A stretch of 41,755 bases of DNA, from contig NZ_UAQZ01000008.1 in the NCBI RefSeq assembly GCF_900446215.1, positions 1 to 41,755 on the forward strand, given 5' to 3'. Of the stretch, positions 18,088-26,057 are shown piece by piece. The notes under the pieces were generated by a model. That model was not told the DNA's origin, made no database searches, and saw only the letters and a program-made list of their open reading frames with translations. A program made the translations under genes and the position numbers. How positions within the stretch are numbered: position 1 is the first letter of the stretch; each line of letters starts with the position of its first letter. The stretch comes from Burkholderia cenocepacia. GTDB lineage: Bacteria > Pseudomonadota > Gammaproteobacteria > Burkholderiales > Burkholderiaceae.

Positions 18088-18563
18088 GACGCGGAATCGT
18101 CGGAGTGGGGCGGGCGCGACGCCGGCGGATGCGGGTCGGCCGCGTTGAACGCGTTCAGCACGCGCAGCGTCGCCTCGAGATCGGCGCGCGACACGCCCTT
18201 GAGCACCTGGGCGCGCAGCGCGCGCAGGTCTTCCTCCATCTTCGCGGTGACCGCGCGGCCGGCGGCCGTCAGCGAGATCGTTTTCGCGCGGCGGTCGTGC
18301 GGATCCTCGTCGCGGCGCGCGAGGCCGGCCGCGCACAGCTGGTCGAGCAGGCGCACGAGCGACGGCCCTTCGATGCCGACGTGTTCGGCGAGCGTGCCTT
18401 GCCGCACGCCTTCGCCGAGGCGCCCGGCCATCAGGAGCGGCGTCGCGCAGGCCTCGGACACGTTGTACGCGGTCAGCACGCCGTCACTGGTGCGGCGCCA
18501 CTTGCGCGCGGTGAGCACGAGCAGGCTGCTGACGGCGAGGCGGAGGTCGTGCAGATTGGTCAT
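18084..18563 (-). CDS. MarR-family repressor of the efflux operon
   Basis: A 159-residue winged-helix regulator. The DNA-binding region spans about 55-125 (VRQGTLAEHVGIEGPSLVRLLDQLCAAGLARRDEDPHDRRAKTISLT), with the DxRxK wing typical of MarR. It is the first gene of the operon, and its stop overlaps the FUSC start. MarR repressors in this position usually sense the phenolic or aromatic pump substrate. ATG 18563 (MTNLHDLRL) is chosen, since the open frame upstream crosses the promoter and operator. A 16-bp palindrome lies 28 bp upstream. Confidence 0.87.
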   Translation of the reverse strand: MTNLHDLRLAVSSLLVLTARKWRRTSDGVLTAYNVSEACATPLLMAGRLGEGVRQGTLAEHVGIEGPSLVRLLDQLCAAGLARRDEDPHDRRAKTISLTAAGRAVTAKMEEDLRALRAQVLKGVSRADLEATLRVLNAFNAADPHPPASRPPHSDDSAS

Positions 18564-18590
18564 GGGCGAGATGATAGGGGCAAAAACATT

Positions 18591-18606
18591 CGATAGCAAA
18601 CTATCG
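18591..18606. promoter_or_regulatory. Candidate MarR operator
   Basis: CGATAG-CAAA-CTATCG, a perfect inverted repeat 28 bp upstream of marR. The position fits autorepression of the efflux operon. Confidence 0.6.
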
Positions 18607-18731
18607 TTTTTTGTCACCCGGATGACACGTCGCATGCGGCCCGGCCGGCCCGTCTGAAGCAATGTAGGAGGCGTGCCGGCCGGGGTCAAGCCGTAAGGGG
18701 GCGACCCCGAACCGTCCACATCCGGCGCGGC

Positions 18732-18748
18732 GACTATATTGAATAGTC
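18732..18748. promoter_or_regulatory. Palindrome upstream of the itaconate operon
   Basis: GACTAT-ATTGA-ATAGTC, perfect 6-bp arms, 141 bp upstream of the GTG of the first catabolic gene. It is a likely regulator site; which regulator is unknown. Confidence 0.45.
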
Positions 18749-18888
18749 AGACGAGAACCGTCCGGCAGCCCGGCGCACCGCCGCGCGCGTTAAGCAAATT
18801 CGAAGCCCCGGTTCGGCAAAGCCGACTTCGCGGCCGCGCGCGCGGCGTGCATATTAGGGTCATTGCAAGCGCACCGGAGGCTCCACCC

Positions 18889-19749
18889 GTGTCGACCTCA
18901 TCCTCGCAGCCCGCCACGCCCGCATCGCTCGATGCGTGGCTCGGCAAGACCGAAACGCTCGGCGACGACATCACCGCGTTCCCGCTGAACGCGCTGGCCG
19001 CCACGCTCGACCGCCCGTCGCCAGGCGACGTCGTGCCGCCGATGTGGCACTGGCTCTACTTCCTGCCGATCGCGCCGCTGGCCGAGCTCGGCCCGGACGG
19101 TCACCCGAAGCGCGGCGGCTTCCTGCCGCCGGTGCCGCTGCCGCGCCGCATGTGGGCCGGCGGCCGCCTGACGTTCCATGCGCCGCTGCGTGCGGGGCGG
19201 CGCGCGACGCGCGAATCGACGATCGCGAACATCGAGGACAAGACGGGCCGCAGCGGCCGGCTCGTGTTCGTGACGGTGCAACACCGGATCGAATCCGGCG
19301 GCGCGCTGTGCGTCGAGGAGGAGCACGACATCGTCTATCGCGACGCGCCGCAGCCAGGTGCTCCGGCACCGAAGCCGGTCGCGCCGCCCGCGGGCGAGAC
19401 GTGGTCGCGCACGGTCACGGCCGACGCGGTGATGCTGTTTCGCTATTCGGCGTTGACCTTCAACGGCCATCGCATCCACTACGACCGCCGCTACGTGACG
19501 CAGGAAGAAGGCTATCCGGGGCTCGTCGTGCACGGCCCGCTGATCGCGACGCTGCTCGTCGATCTCGTGCACCGCGAACGGCCGGACGCGACGCTCGCGA
19601 GCTTCGCGTTCCGCGCGGTGCGCCCGACCTTCGATTCGGAGCCGTTCACGCTGTGCGGCAAGCCGTCGGACGACGGCCGCACGATCGAGCTGTGGGCGAA
19701 GGATCGCGACGGCTGGCTGACGATGCAGACCACCGCGACCCTCGCGTGA
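18889..19749 (+). CDS. ich: Itaconyl-CoA / mesaconyl-C4-CoA hydratase (MaoC type)
   Basis: A 286-residue hot-dog-fold hydratase that should convert itaconyl-CoA to (S)-citramalyl-CoA. The N-terminal half is a FAS1-like dehydratase/MaoC_N domain (LDAWLGKTETLGDDIT, PPMWHWLYFLP, GFLPPVPLPRRMWAGGRL). The C-terminal half has the MaoC hydratase signature LFRYSALTFNGHRIHYDRRY near residues 185-204, followed by GYPGLVVHGPL. I chose GTG 18889 because GGAGG lies 8 bp before it and the protein then has family length. The first gene of a five-gene operon matching P. aeruginosa PA0878-PA0883 in content. In other pathways the same family acts on mesaconyl-C4-CoA, and the sequence alone does not separate the two. 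Confidence 0.82.
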   Translation: MSTSSSQPATPASLDAWLGKTETLGDDITAFPLNALAATLDRPSPGDVVPPMWHWLYFLPIAPLAELGPDGHPKRGGFLPPVPLPRRMWAGGRLTFHAPLRAGRRATRESTIANIEDKTGRSGRLVFVTVQHRIESGGALCVEEEHDIVYRDAPQPGAPAPKPVAPPAGETWSRTVTADAVMLFRYSALTFNGHRIHYDRRYVTQEEGYPGLVVHGPLIATLLVDLVHRERPDATLASFAFRAVRPTFDSEPFTLCGKPSDDGRTIELWAKDRDGWLTMQTTATLA

Positions 19750-19787
19750 CGTGATTCCTTCCTTTCCCTCATTCATCGACGACGGAC

Positions 19788-20951
19788 ATGCAGACGACGC
19801 AACACGACCCGTACCAGGACATCCGCGAAGCGGTGCGCGACCTGTGCAGCCACTTTCCCGGCGAGTATTTCCGCCAGATCGACGACGCGCGCGGCTATCC
19901 CGACGCGTTCGTCGACGCGCTGACGAAGGCCGGCTGGCTCGCCGCGCTGATTCCGCAGGAATACGGCGGCTCGGGGCTCGGCCTCACCGAGGCGTCGATC
20001 ATCATGGAGGAGATCAACCGCGCGGGCGGCAACTCCGGCGCGTGCCACGGGCAGATGTACAACATGGGCACGCTGCTGCGCCACGGTTCGGCCGAACAGA
20101 AGCGCGCGTATCTGCCGAAGATCGCGAGTGGCGAGTTGCGCCTGCAATCGATGGGCGTGACCGAGCCGACCACCGGCACCGACACGACGAAGATCAGGAC
20201 GACCGCCGAGCGACGCGGCGATCGTTACGTGATCAACGGGCAGAAGGTGTGGATCTCGCGCGTGCAGCATTCGGACCTGATGATCCTGCTCGCGCGCACG
20301 ACGCCGCTCGCCGACGTGAAGAAAAAATCCGAAGGGATGTCGATCTTCGTCGTCGATCTGCGCGAGGCCATCGGCCACGGGCTGACGGTGCGGCCGATCC
20401 CGAACATGGTCAATCACGAGACCAACGAGCTGTTCTTCGACAACCTCGAGATTCCGGCCGACAACCTGATCGGCGAGGAGGGGCAGGGCTTCAAGTACAT
20501 CCTCGACGGGCTGAACGCCGAGCGCACGCTGATCGCGGCCGAATGCATCGGCGATGGCTACTGGTTCATCGACAAGGTGTCGCAGTACGTGAAGGAGCGC
20601 GTCGTGTTCGGCCGCCCGATCGGGCAGAACCAGGGCGTGCAGTTCCCGATCGCGCGCGCGTTCGTGAACGTCGAGGCCGCGAGCCTGATGCGCTTCGACG
20701 CCGCGCGCCGGTTCGATGCGCACGCGCCGTGCGGCGCACAGGCGAACATGGCGAAGCTGCTCGCGGCCGACGCGTCGTGGGAGGCCGCGAACGCGTGCCT
20801 GCAATTCCACGGCGGCTTCGGCTTCGCGTGCGAATACGACGTCGAGCGCAAGTTCCGCGAAACGCGCCTGTACCAGGTCGCGCCGATCTCGACCAACCTG
20901 ATCCTGGCCTACGTCGCGGAGCACCTCCTCGACCTGCCGCGCTCGTTCTGA
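19788..20951 (+). CDS. Acyl-CoA dehydrogenase of the itaconate-type operon
   Basis: A 387-residue FAD-dependent acyl-CoA dehydrogenase. The N-terminal helical domain runs to about residue 115 (HDPYQDIREAVRDLCSHFPGEYF). The beta domain includes QSMGVTEPTTGTDTTKIRTTAER, the FAD/substrate-binding segment. The C-terminal helical domain carries FGRPIGQNQGVQFPIARAF and CLQFHGGFGFACEYDVERKFRETRLYQVAPISTNLI. Its counterpart in P. aeruginosa is PA0879, whose step is not settled. An oxidation of methylsuccinyl-CoA or a similar C5-acyl-CoA that feeds the same hydratase is possible. It sits 38 bp after the hydratase gene and 12 bp before the CoA-transferase. Confidence 0.85.
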   Translation: MQTTQHDPYQDIREAVRDLCSHFPGEYFRQIDDARGYPDAFVDALTKAGWLAALIPQEYGGSGLGLTEASIIMEEINRAGGNSGACHGQMYNMGTLLRHGSAEQKRAYLPKIASGELRLQSMGVTEPTTGTDTTKIRTTAERRGDRYVINGQKVWISRVQHSDLMILLARTTPLADVKKKSEGMSIFVVDLREAIGHGLTVRPIPNMVNHETNELFFDNLEIPADNLIGEEGQGFKYILDGLNAERTLIAAECIGDGYWFIDKVSQYVKERVVFGRPIGQNQGVQFPIARAFVNVEAASLMRFDAARRFDAHAPCGAQANMAKLLAADASWEAANACLQFHGGFGFACEYDVERKFRETRLYQVAPISTNLILAYVAEHLLDLPRSF

Positions 20952-20963
20952 CGGAGGCCGACG

Positions 20964-22142
20964 ATGCGACCCCTCGACGGCATCAAGGTAATCACCCTCG
21001 AACATGCGATCGCGGCGCCGTTCTGCACGCGCCAGCTCGCCGATCTCGGCGCGCGCGTGATCAAGATCGAACGGCCGGGCAGCGGCGATTTTGCGCGCGG
21101 CTACGACGAACGCGTGCACGGGCTGTCGTCGCACTTCGTGTGGGTGAACCGCTCGAAGGAGAGCCTGACGCTCGACGTCAAGCAGCCCGCTGCGGCGGCC
21201 GTGCTCGACGCGCTGCTCGCGGATGCCGACGTGCTCGTGCAGAATCTCGCGCCCGGTGCGGCCGAGCGTCTCGGGCTCGGCTACGACGCGTTGAAGCACA
21301 CGCATCCGCGCCTGATCGTCTGCGACATCTCGGGTTACGGCGACGACGGCCCGTATCGCGACCGCAAGGCGTACGACCTGCTGATCCAGAGCGAAGCCGG
21401 GTTCCTGTCGATCACGGGCTCGCCCGGGCAACCGGCGAAGGCCGGCTGCTCGATCGCGGACATCGCGGCCGGCATGTACGCGTACACGAACATCCTGAGC
21501 GCGCTGCTGATGCGCGGCCGCACGGGCGCAGGGTGCCGGATCGACGTATCGATGCTGGAGAGCATGGTCGAGTGGATGGGCTACCCGCTCTACTACGCGA
21601 TCGACGGGCAAAGCCCGCCCGCGCCGTCGGGCGCGTCGCACGCGACGATCTGTCCGTACGGCCCGTTCCCGGCCGGCGACGGCAAGACCGTGATGCTCGG
21701 GCTGCAGAACGAGCGCGAATGGAAGCTGTTCTGCGAGCAGGTGCTGCGGCAGCCGGCGCTCGCCGACGATCCGCGTTTCAACGCGAATTCGAAACGGCAT
21801 GCGGCGCGCGACGCGGTCGATGCGCTGATCGTCGATGCGTTCGCGACGCTGACGGCCGCCGAAGTGATGCAGCGGCTCGACGCGGCCGGCATCGCGAACG
21901 CGCAGATGAACACGCTCGACGACGTATGGCGGCACCCGCAATTGCAGGCGCGCGAGCGTTGGCGCAGCGTCGACACGGCCGCGGGCCCGGTGCCCGCGCT
22001 GTTGCCGCCGGGGCTGCCCGCCGGCGTCGAGCCGCGCATGGATGCGGTGCCGGCGCTCGGCCAGCATACCGATGCGATCCTCGCCGAACTCGGCTACGAC
22101 CGCGCGCGGATCGCTGCGCTGCGCGCGAACGGCACGATCTGA
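20964..22142 (+). CDS. ict: Class III CoA-transferase (probable itaconate CoA-transferase)
   Basis: A 392-residue CaiB/BaiF-type enzyme that moves CoA, typically from succinyl-CoA, to a carboxylic acid; itaconate is the expected acceptor here. The N-terminus is PLDGIKVITLEHAIAAPFCT, followed by ADLGARVIKIERPGSGDFAR and WVNRSKESLTLDVK. The catalytic aspartate is Asp166 in the CSIADIAAGM segment, and the C-terminal part closes the interlocked-dimer fold (VWRHPQLQARERW). Length is normal. Content of the operon matches PA0882. Some itaconate operons of enteric bacteria use an unrelated CoA-transferase family, so the class III enzyme supports the Pseudomonas-type version. Confidence 0.82.
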   Translation: MRPLDGIKVITLEHAIAAPFCTRQLADLGARVIKIERPGSGDFARGYDERVHGLSSHFVWVNRSKESLTLDVKQPAAAAVLDALLADADVLVQNLAPGAAERLGLGYDALKHTHPRLIVCDISGYGDDGPYRDRKAYDLLIQSEAGFLSITGSPGQPAKAGCSIADIAAGMYAYTNILSALLMRGRTGAGCRIDVSMLESMVEWMGYPLYYAIDGQSPPAPSGASHATICPYGPFPAGDGKTVMLGLQNEREWKLFCEQVLRQPALADDPRFNANSKRHAARDAVDALIVDAFATLTAAEVMQRLDAAGIANAQMNTLDDVWRHPQLQARERWRSVDTAAGPVPALLPPGLPAGVEPRMDAVPALGQHTDAILAELGYDRARIAALRANGTI

Positions 22143-22161
22143 TTCCGCTTTCACGACGACG

Positions 22162-23559
22162 ATGACCCATCCGATTCCCGCCATTGCCACCGCCCCCGGC
22201 CGCACGCTCGCGACGTTCGCGTCGCAGCTGCGCTTCGACGCGATTCCCGCCGACGTCGTCGCGCGCACCGTCAACCTCTACGTCGACTGGCTCGGCTCCG
22301 CGCTGGCCGGCAAGGGCGCGCGCCCGGTCGAGACGATCGCGGCGTTCGCGCGCCGCGCGGGCGGCTCGCCCGGCGGGCCCGGCACGGCCGACGTGCTGAT
22401 CGACCGCACGCCCGCGACACCGTACTTCGCGGCGATGACGAACGGCGCGGCATCGCATTTCGCGGAACAGGACGACGTGCACAACGGCGCGGTGTTTCAT
22501 CCGGCGACCGTCGTGTTTCCGGTCGCGCTCGCGCTGGCGCAGGCCCGCGGCGCGAGCGGGCGCGACTTCATCGCGGCGGCGGTCGCCGGCTATGAAGTCG
22601 GCATCCGCGTCGGCGAGTTTCTCGGGCGTTCGCACTACAAGGTGTTCCATACGACCGGCACCGCCGGCACGGTGGCGGCCGCCGCGACGGCCGGGCGGCT
22701 GCTCGGGTTGCCGCCGGAACGGATGCTCGATGCGTTCGGCTCGGCCGGCACGCAGGCGAGCGGATTGTGGGAATTCCTGCGCGATGCGGCCGATTCGAAG
22801 CAGCTGCATACGGCGATGGCCGCCGCGAACGGGCTGATGGCGGCCGAGCTTGCGCGCGACGGGTTTCGCGGCGCCACGCGGATTCTCGAAGGCGCGCAGG
22901 GAATGGCGGCCGGCATGTCCACCGATGCGGACCCGGCCCGCCTGACCGACCGGCTCGGCGCGCGCTGGGCGACCGCGGAAACGTCGTTCAAGTATCACGC
23001 GTCGTGCCGCCACACGCATCCGGCCGCCGACGCGCTGCTCGCGGTGATGGCGCGCGAGCGGCTGGCGGCGGCGGACATCGGGACGGTCGTCACGCACGTG
23101 CACCAGGGTGCGCTCGACGTGCTCGGCGCGGTCACGGTGCCGAGCACCGTGCATCAGGCGAAGTTCAACATGGGCACCGTGCTCGCGCTGGCCGCGTTGC
23201 ACGGGCACGCGGGCGTCGACGAATTCGAGCGCGATTACGCGGCTGCCCACGTCGCCGCGTTCCGCGACCGCGTGTCGATGGCGTTCGACGACGAAGTCGA
23301 TCGCGCGTATCCGGCGCGCTGGATCGGCAAGGTCACGGTCACGACGCGCGACGGCCGCACGTTCACGGGCCGCGTCGACGAGCCGAAGGGCGATCCGGGC
23401 AACACGCTGTCGCGCGACGAGATCGCGCGCAAGGTACGCACGCTCGCCGCGTTCTCGGGCGCGGCGTCCGGCGCCGAGGTCGAGCGGCTCCTTGCCGACG
23501 CGTGGCAGGTCGCATCGTGCGATGCGATCGGCACGCTGTTTCCGGAGGCCTCGGCATGA
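22162..23559 (+). CDS. MmgE/PrpD family protein
   Basis: A 465-residue member of the family that holds 2-methylcitrate dehydratase (PrpD), cis-aconitate decarboxylase and iminodisuccinate epimerase. Visible segments are VNLYVDWLGSALAGKGARPVE near 38, the active-site region MTNGAASHFAEQDDVHNGAVFHPA near 93-116, GYEVGIRVGEFLGRSHYKVFH near 138, and FKYHASCRHTHPAADALL near 275. Its role in the operon is unclear. A dehydratase of C5/C6 acids, or a cis-aconitate decarboxylase-like reaction that makes or consumes itaconate, are both possible. The P. aeruginosa cluster carries the equivalent PA0881. Its stop overlaps the start of the lyase gene (ATGA). Confidence 0.82.
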   Translation: MTHPIPAIATAPGRTLATFASQLRFDAIPADVVARTVNLYVDWLGSALAGKGARPVETIAAFARRAGGSPGGPGTADVLIDRTPATPYFAAMTNGAASHFAEQDDVHNGAVFHPATVVFPVALALAQARGASGRDFIAAAVAGYEVGIRVGEFLGRSHYKVFHTTGTAGTVAAAATAGRLLGLPPERMLDAFGSAGTQASGLWEFLRDAADSKQLHTAMAAANGLMAAELARDGFRGATRILEGAQGMAAGMSTDADPARLTDRLGARWATAETSFKYHASCRHTHPAADALLAVMARERLAAADIGTVVTHVHQGALDVLGAVTVPSTVHQAKFNMGTVLALAALHGHAGVDEFERDYAAAHVAAFRDRVSMAFDDEVDRAYPARWIGKVTVTTRDGRTFTGRVDEPKGDPGNTLSRDEIARKVRTLAAFSGAASGAEVERLLADAWQVASCDAIGTLFPEASA

Positions 23560-24359
23560 CGTCCGCGTCCGCCCGTTCGTGGCTGTTCGTTCCCGGCAAT
23601 CGTCCGGAGCGCTTCGAGAAGGCGCGCGCGGCCGGCGCCGACGCGGTGATCGTCGATCTCGAGGATGCCGTGCCGCCGGACGGCAAGCCGGCGGCGCGCG
23701 ATGCGGTCGTCGCGCAGCTCGATGCCGCGCGGCCCGTGTGGGTGCGCGTGAACGCGGCCGACACCGCATGGTTCGCCGACGACCTCGCGGCGCTCGCCGC
23801 GCATCCGGGCGTGGCTGGCGTGATGCTGCCGAAGTGCGACACGCGTGCGCAGGTGGACGCGGTGCTCGCGCATGCGCATCGCGCACTCGAACTGCTGCCG
23901 ATCGTCGAGACGGCGACCGGCATCGCGGGGCTCGACCAGGTGTGTGCGGCGCCGCGCGTCGTGCGCGTGGCGTTCGGCACGCTCGATTTCCAGGTCGACC
24001 TCGGGATCGACGGCGACGGCGAAGCGCTGAACGCGTTCCGCTCGCGGATCGTGCTCGCGTCGCGGCTGGCGGGGATCGCGCCGCCGGTCGACGGCGTGTC
24101 GACGGTCATCGACGATCCGGCCGCGATCGAACGGCATGCGCGCTACGCGCGGGGCTTCGGCTTCGGCGGGAAACTGTGCATTCATCCCAAGCAGATCGAT
24201 GCGGTGCACCGCGCGTATGCATGGACCGACGCGGAACAGGCGTGGGCGCGGCGCGTGCTCGATGCCGTCGACGCGAGCGGCGGTGCGGCCGTGGCGCTCG
24301 ACGGCAGGATGGTCGACATGCCGGTGATCCTGAAGGCGCGGCGGATTCTGCGCGGGTAG
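23556..24359 (+). CDS. ccl: CitE-type (S)-citramalyl-CoA lyase
   Basis: A 267-residue HpcH/HpaI aldolase-family lyase that should cleave (S)-citramalyl-CoA to acetyl-CoA and pyruvate, the last step of itaconate breakdown. Motifs are RSWLFVPGNRPERFEKA at the N-terminus, AVIVDLEDAVPPDGK (metal-binding Asp/Glu near 32-36), VWVRVNAAD, VMLPKCDTRAQVD, LLPIVETATGI (Glu near 118) and FGTLDFQVDLGI (Asp near 145), ending GFGGKLCIHPKQIDAV. It is shorter than malyl-CoA lyases and fits the CitE-like group. Translationally coupled to the PrpD-type gene and last in the operon; 178 bp separate it from enuR. Confidence 0.83.
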   Translation: MTSASARSWLFVPGNRPERFEKARAAGADAVIVDLEDAVPPDGKPAARDAVVAQLDAARPVWVRVNAADTAWFADDLAALAAHPGVAGVMLPKCDTRAQVDAVLAHAHRALELLPIVETATGIAGLDQVCAAPRVVRVAFGTLDFQVDLGIDGDGEALNAFRSRIVLASRLAGIAPPVDGVSTVIDDPAAIERHARYARGFGFGGKLCIHPKQIDAVHRAYAWTDAEQAWARRVLDAVDASGGAAVALDGRMVDMPVILKARRILRG

Positions 24360-24537
24360 GCGGCCCGCGACATGGGTCCGAACGATAAAGGTGCCGGATT
24401 CGTCTCCGTCCCGGGCACGTCGATTGCATCGCCCGCTTCGACCCGTAAGTCCTGCTTTCGCGCGCGATTGCACTAGGACAATATTTTCGGGGTGTCTTTC
24501 TGAGCGACCATGCGGAAGCCACGACGGAGACATCGAG

Positions 24538-25950
24538 ATGGGACGGACGGAGGTATCGGCAGGCTGGCGCGACGCGATCGGCGCGGTGCACGGCATCGAG
24601 TCGAAATACAAGCGGCTCGTGAAGGCGATCGCCAGCGACATCGAGAACGGCGCGCTCGCGCCGGGCGCCCGGCTCGCGCCGCAGCGCGACGTCGCATCGA
24701 GCCTCGGCGTCAGCGTGCAGACCGTCACCAATGCGTACAAGGAGCTGGAGCGCCAGGGGCTGATCCGCTGCGAGGTCGGCCGCGGCAGCTTCGTGGCCGC
24801 GCGCGTGACCGAATCGATGTCGAACTACATCCTCGATACGACCGAGCGCGAACTGGTCGACTTCTCGATCGCCCGCATCGTGCACACGCCGGAGCACGAT
24901 GCCGCGTGGCGCGGCGTGTGCGCGGCGCTGGCCGGCACCGACGACCAGCCGTGGATCCGCTCGTTCCGGCCGATCGCCGGGCTGGATGCGCATCGCGACG
25001 CCGGCGCCGCGTGGCTCGCGTCGCTGAACATGCCGGTGCACCGCGAATCGCTGCTGGTCACGAACGGCGCGGCGCACGGGATCTTTCTCGCGCTCGCGTC
25101 GATCGTCGGGCCGGGTGATACCGTGTTGTGCGAGAGCCTGACCGATCACGGCGTGATCGGCTCCGCGAACGTGCTCGGTTTTACGCTGAAGGGGCTCGAG
25201 ATGGACGAGCACGGCATCCGTCCCGAACATTTCGAGGAGATGTGCGACGGCGAGCGGATCAGCGCGCTCGTCTGCACGCCGACCCTCAATAACCCTACCG
25301 TGTCGATGATGACCGAGTCGCGGCGGCGCTCGATCGCGCGCATCGCGACGCGCTACGGCGTGTACGTGATCGAGGACGACGTGTACGGTCCGCTGCCCGA
25401 GAAGACGGGCACGCCGATCGCGAGCCTGATTCCGGAGCTCGGCTTCTACTGCACGAGCATGACGAAATCGGTGCTGACCGGATTGCGCACCGGCTATCTC
25501 GCGATGCCGCGGCGGCTCGCGTTGCGCGTCGAGAGCGTGCTGCGCGTGAGCAGCTGGATGGCGACGTCGCCGATCGCGGAGATCGCGACGCGCTGGATCG
25601 CCGACGGCACCGCGCGGCGGCTCGTCGAACTGCAGCGCCAGCGGCTCGCCGTGCGTCAGGAGATGGTGAAGGCCGCGCTGGGGCCGTATGTGCTCGGTGC
25701 GCACCCGAACGCGCTGTCGGCCTGGCTGCGCGTGCCCGACTACTGGCAGGCCGAGCGGATCGTGCGCGAATTGCGCACCCGCAAGATCGCGGTGACGTCG
25801 CCCGATCCGTTTCTCGTCGGCGGCACGGAGCGGCCGAACGCGGTGCGCGTGTGCATCGGCGCCGAAACCTCCGATGCCGCGTGCAACGCGGCGCTCGAAA
25901 CGATCGCCGGCGTGTTCGAACAGTATCCGCACCTGAACGATTTCCACTGA
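24538..25950 (+). CDS. enuR: EnuR: MocR/GntR-type regulator of ectoine catabolism
   Basis: A 470-residue regulator. Residues about 20-90 form the GntR winged helix (YKRLVKAIASDIENGALAPG, DVASSLGVSVQTVTNAYKELERQGL). Residues 110-470 form an aminotransferase-fold domain of type I, with a PLP-binding lysine at K310 (SMTKSVLTGLRTGYL). Known EnuR proteins bind PLP and sense the ectoine breakdown product alpha-acetyl-2,4-diaminobutyrate, releasing repression. ATG 24538 is preceded by GGAG and starts just before the HTH. It heads the ectoine catabolic genes on the same strand. Repeats in the following gap look like its binding sites. Confidence 0.87.
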   Translation: MGRTEVSAGWRDAIGAVHGIESKYKRLVKAIASDIENGALAPGARLAPQRDVASSLGVSVQTVTNAYKELERQGLIRCEVGRGSFVAARVTESMSNYILDTTERELVDFSIARIVHTPEHDAAWRGVCAALAGTDDQPWIRSFRPIAGLDAHRDAGAAWLASLNMPVHRESLLVTNGAAHGIFLALASIVGPGDTVLCESLTDHGVIGSANVLGFTLKGLEMDEHGIRPEHFEEMCDGERISALVCTPTLNNPTVSMMTESRRRSIARIATRYGVYVIEDDVYGPLPEKTGTPIASLIPELGFYCTSMTKSVLTGLRTGYLAMPRRLALRVESVLRVSSWMATSPIAEIATRWIADGTARRLVELQRQRLAVRQEMVKAALGPYVLGAHPNALSAWLRVPDYWQAERIVRELRTRKIAVTSPDPFLVGGTERPNAVRVCIGAETSDAACNAALETIAGVFEQYPHLNDFH

Positions 25951-25979
25951 ACCGGCGGCGCTGCCGCGATGTCGCGCGC

Positions 25980-26037
25980 AATGTATCAGGACATTCGAAA
26001 GCGCGATTTGGAACATTAGACTGGATCGCATCACATT
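25980..26037. promoter_or_regulatory. Repeat cluster before eutB, candidate EnuR sites
   Basis: ACATT occurs three times in the same direction at 25991, 26013 and 26033, spaced 22 and 20 bp (two helical turns). The first forms an inverted repeat AATGT-N6-ACATT at 25980-25995. MocR-type regulators are known to bind direct repeats. Confidence 0.5.
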
Positions 26038-26057
26038 CGTCGCGAGGCGTGCGTTCC

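Larger units (their letters stand above)
18564..18888. other. Divergent control region between efflux and itaconate operons
   Basis: 325 bp with no gene. It contains the MarR operator candidate at 18591 and a second palindrome at 18732, and must hold the promoters for both operons. No LysR gene is adjacent. Confidence 0.5.

Noticed and set aside
15928..18657. A 909-codon plus-strand frame opposite the FUSC gene
   Set aside because: Low-complexity Arg/Ala/Glu composition and complete overlap with a well-recognised FUSC transporter mark it as a shadow.
19773..22274. An 833-codon minus-strand frame opposite the itaconate operon
   Set aside because: It is antisense to three recognised enzymes and has no domain of its own.
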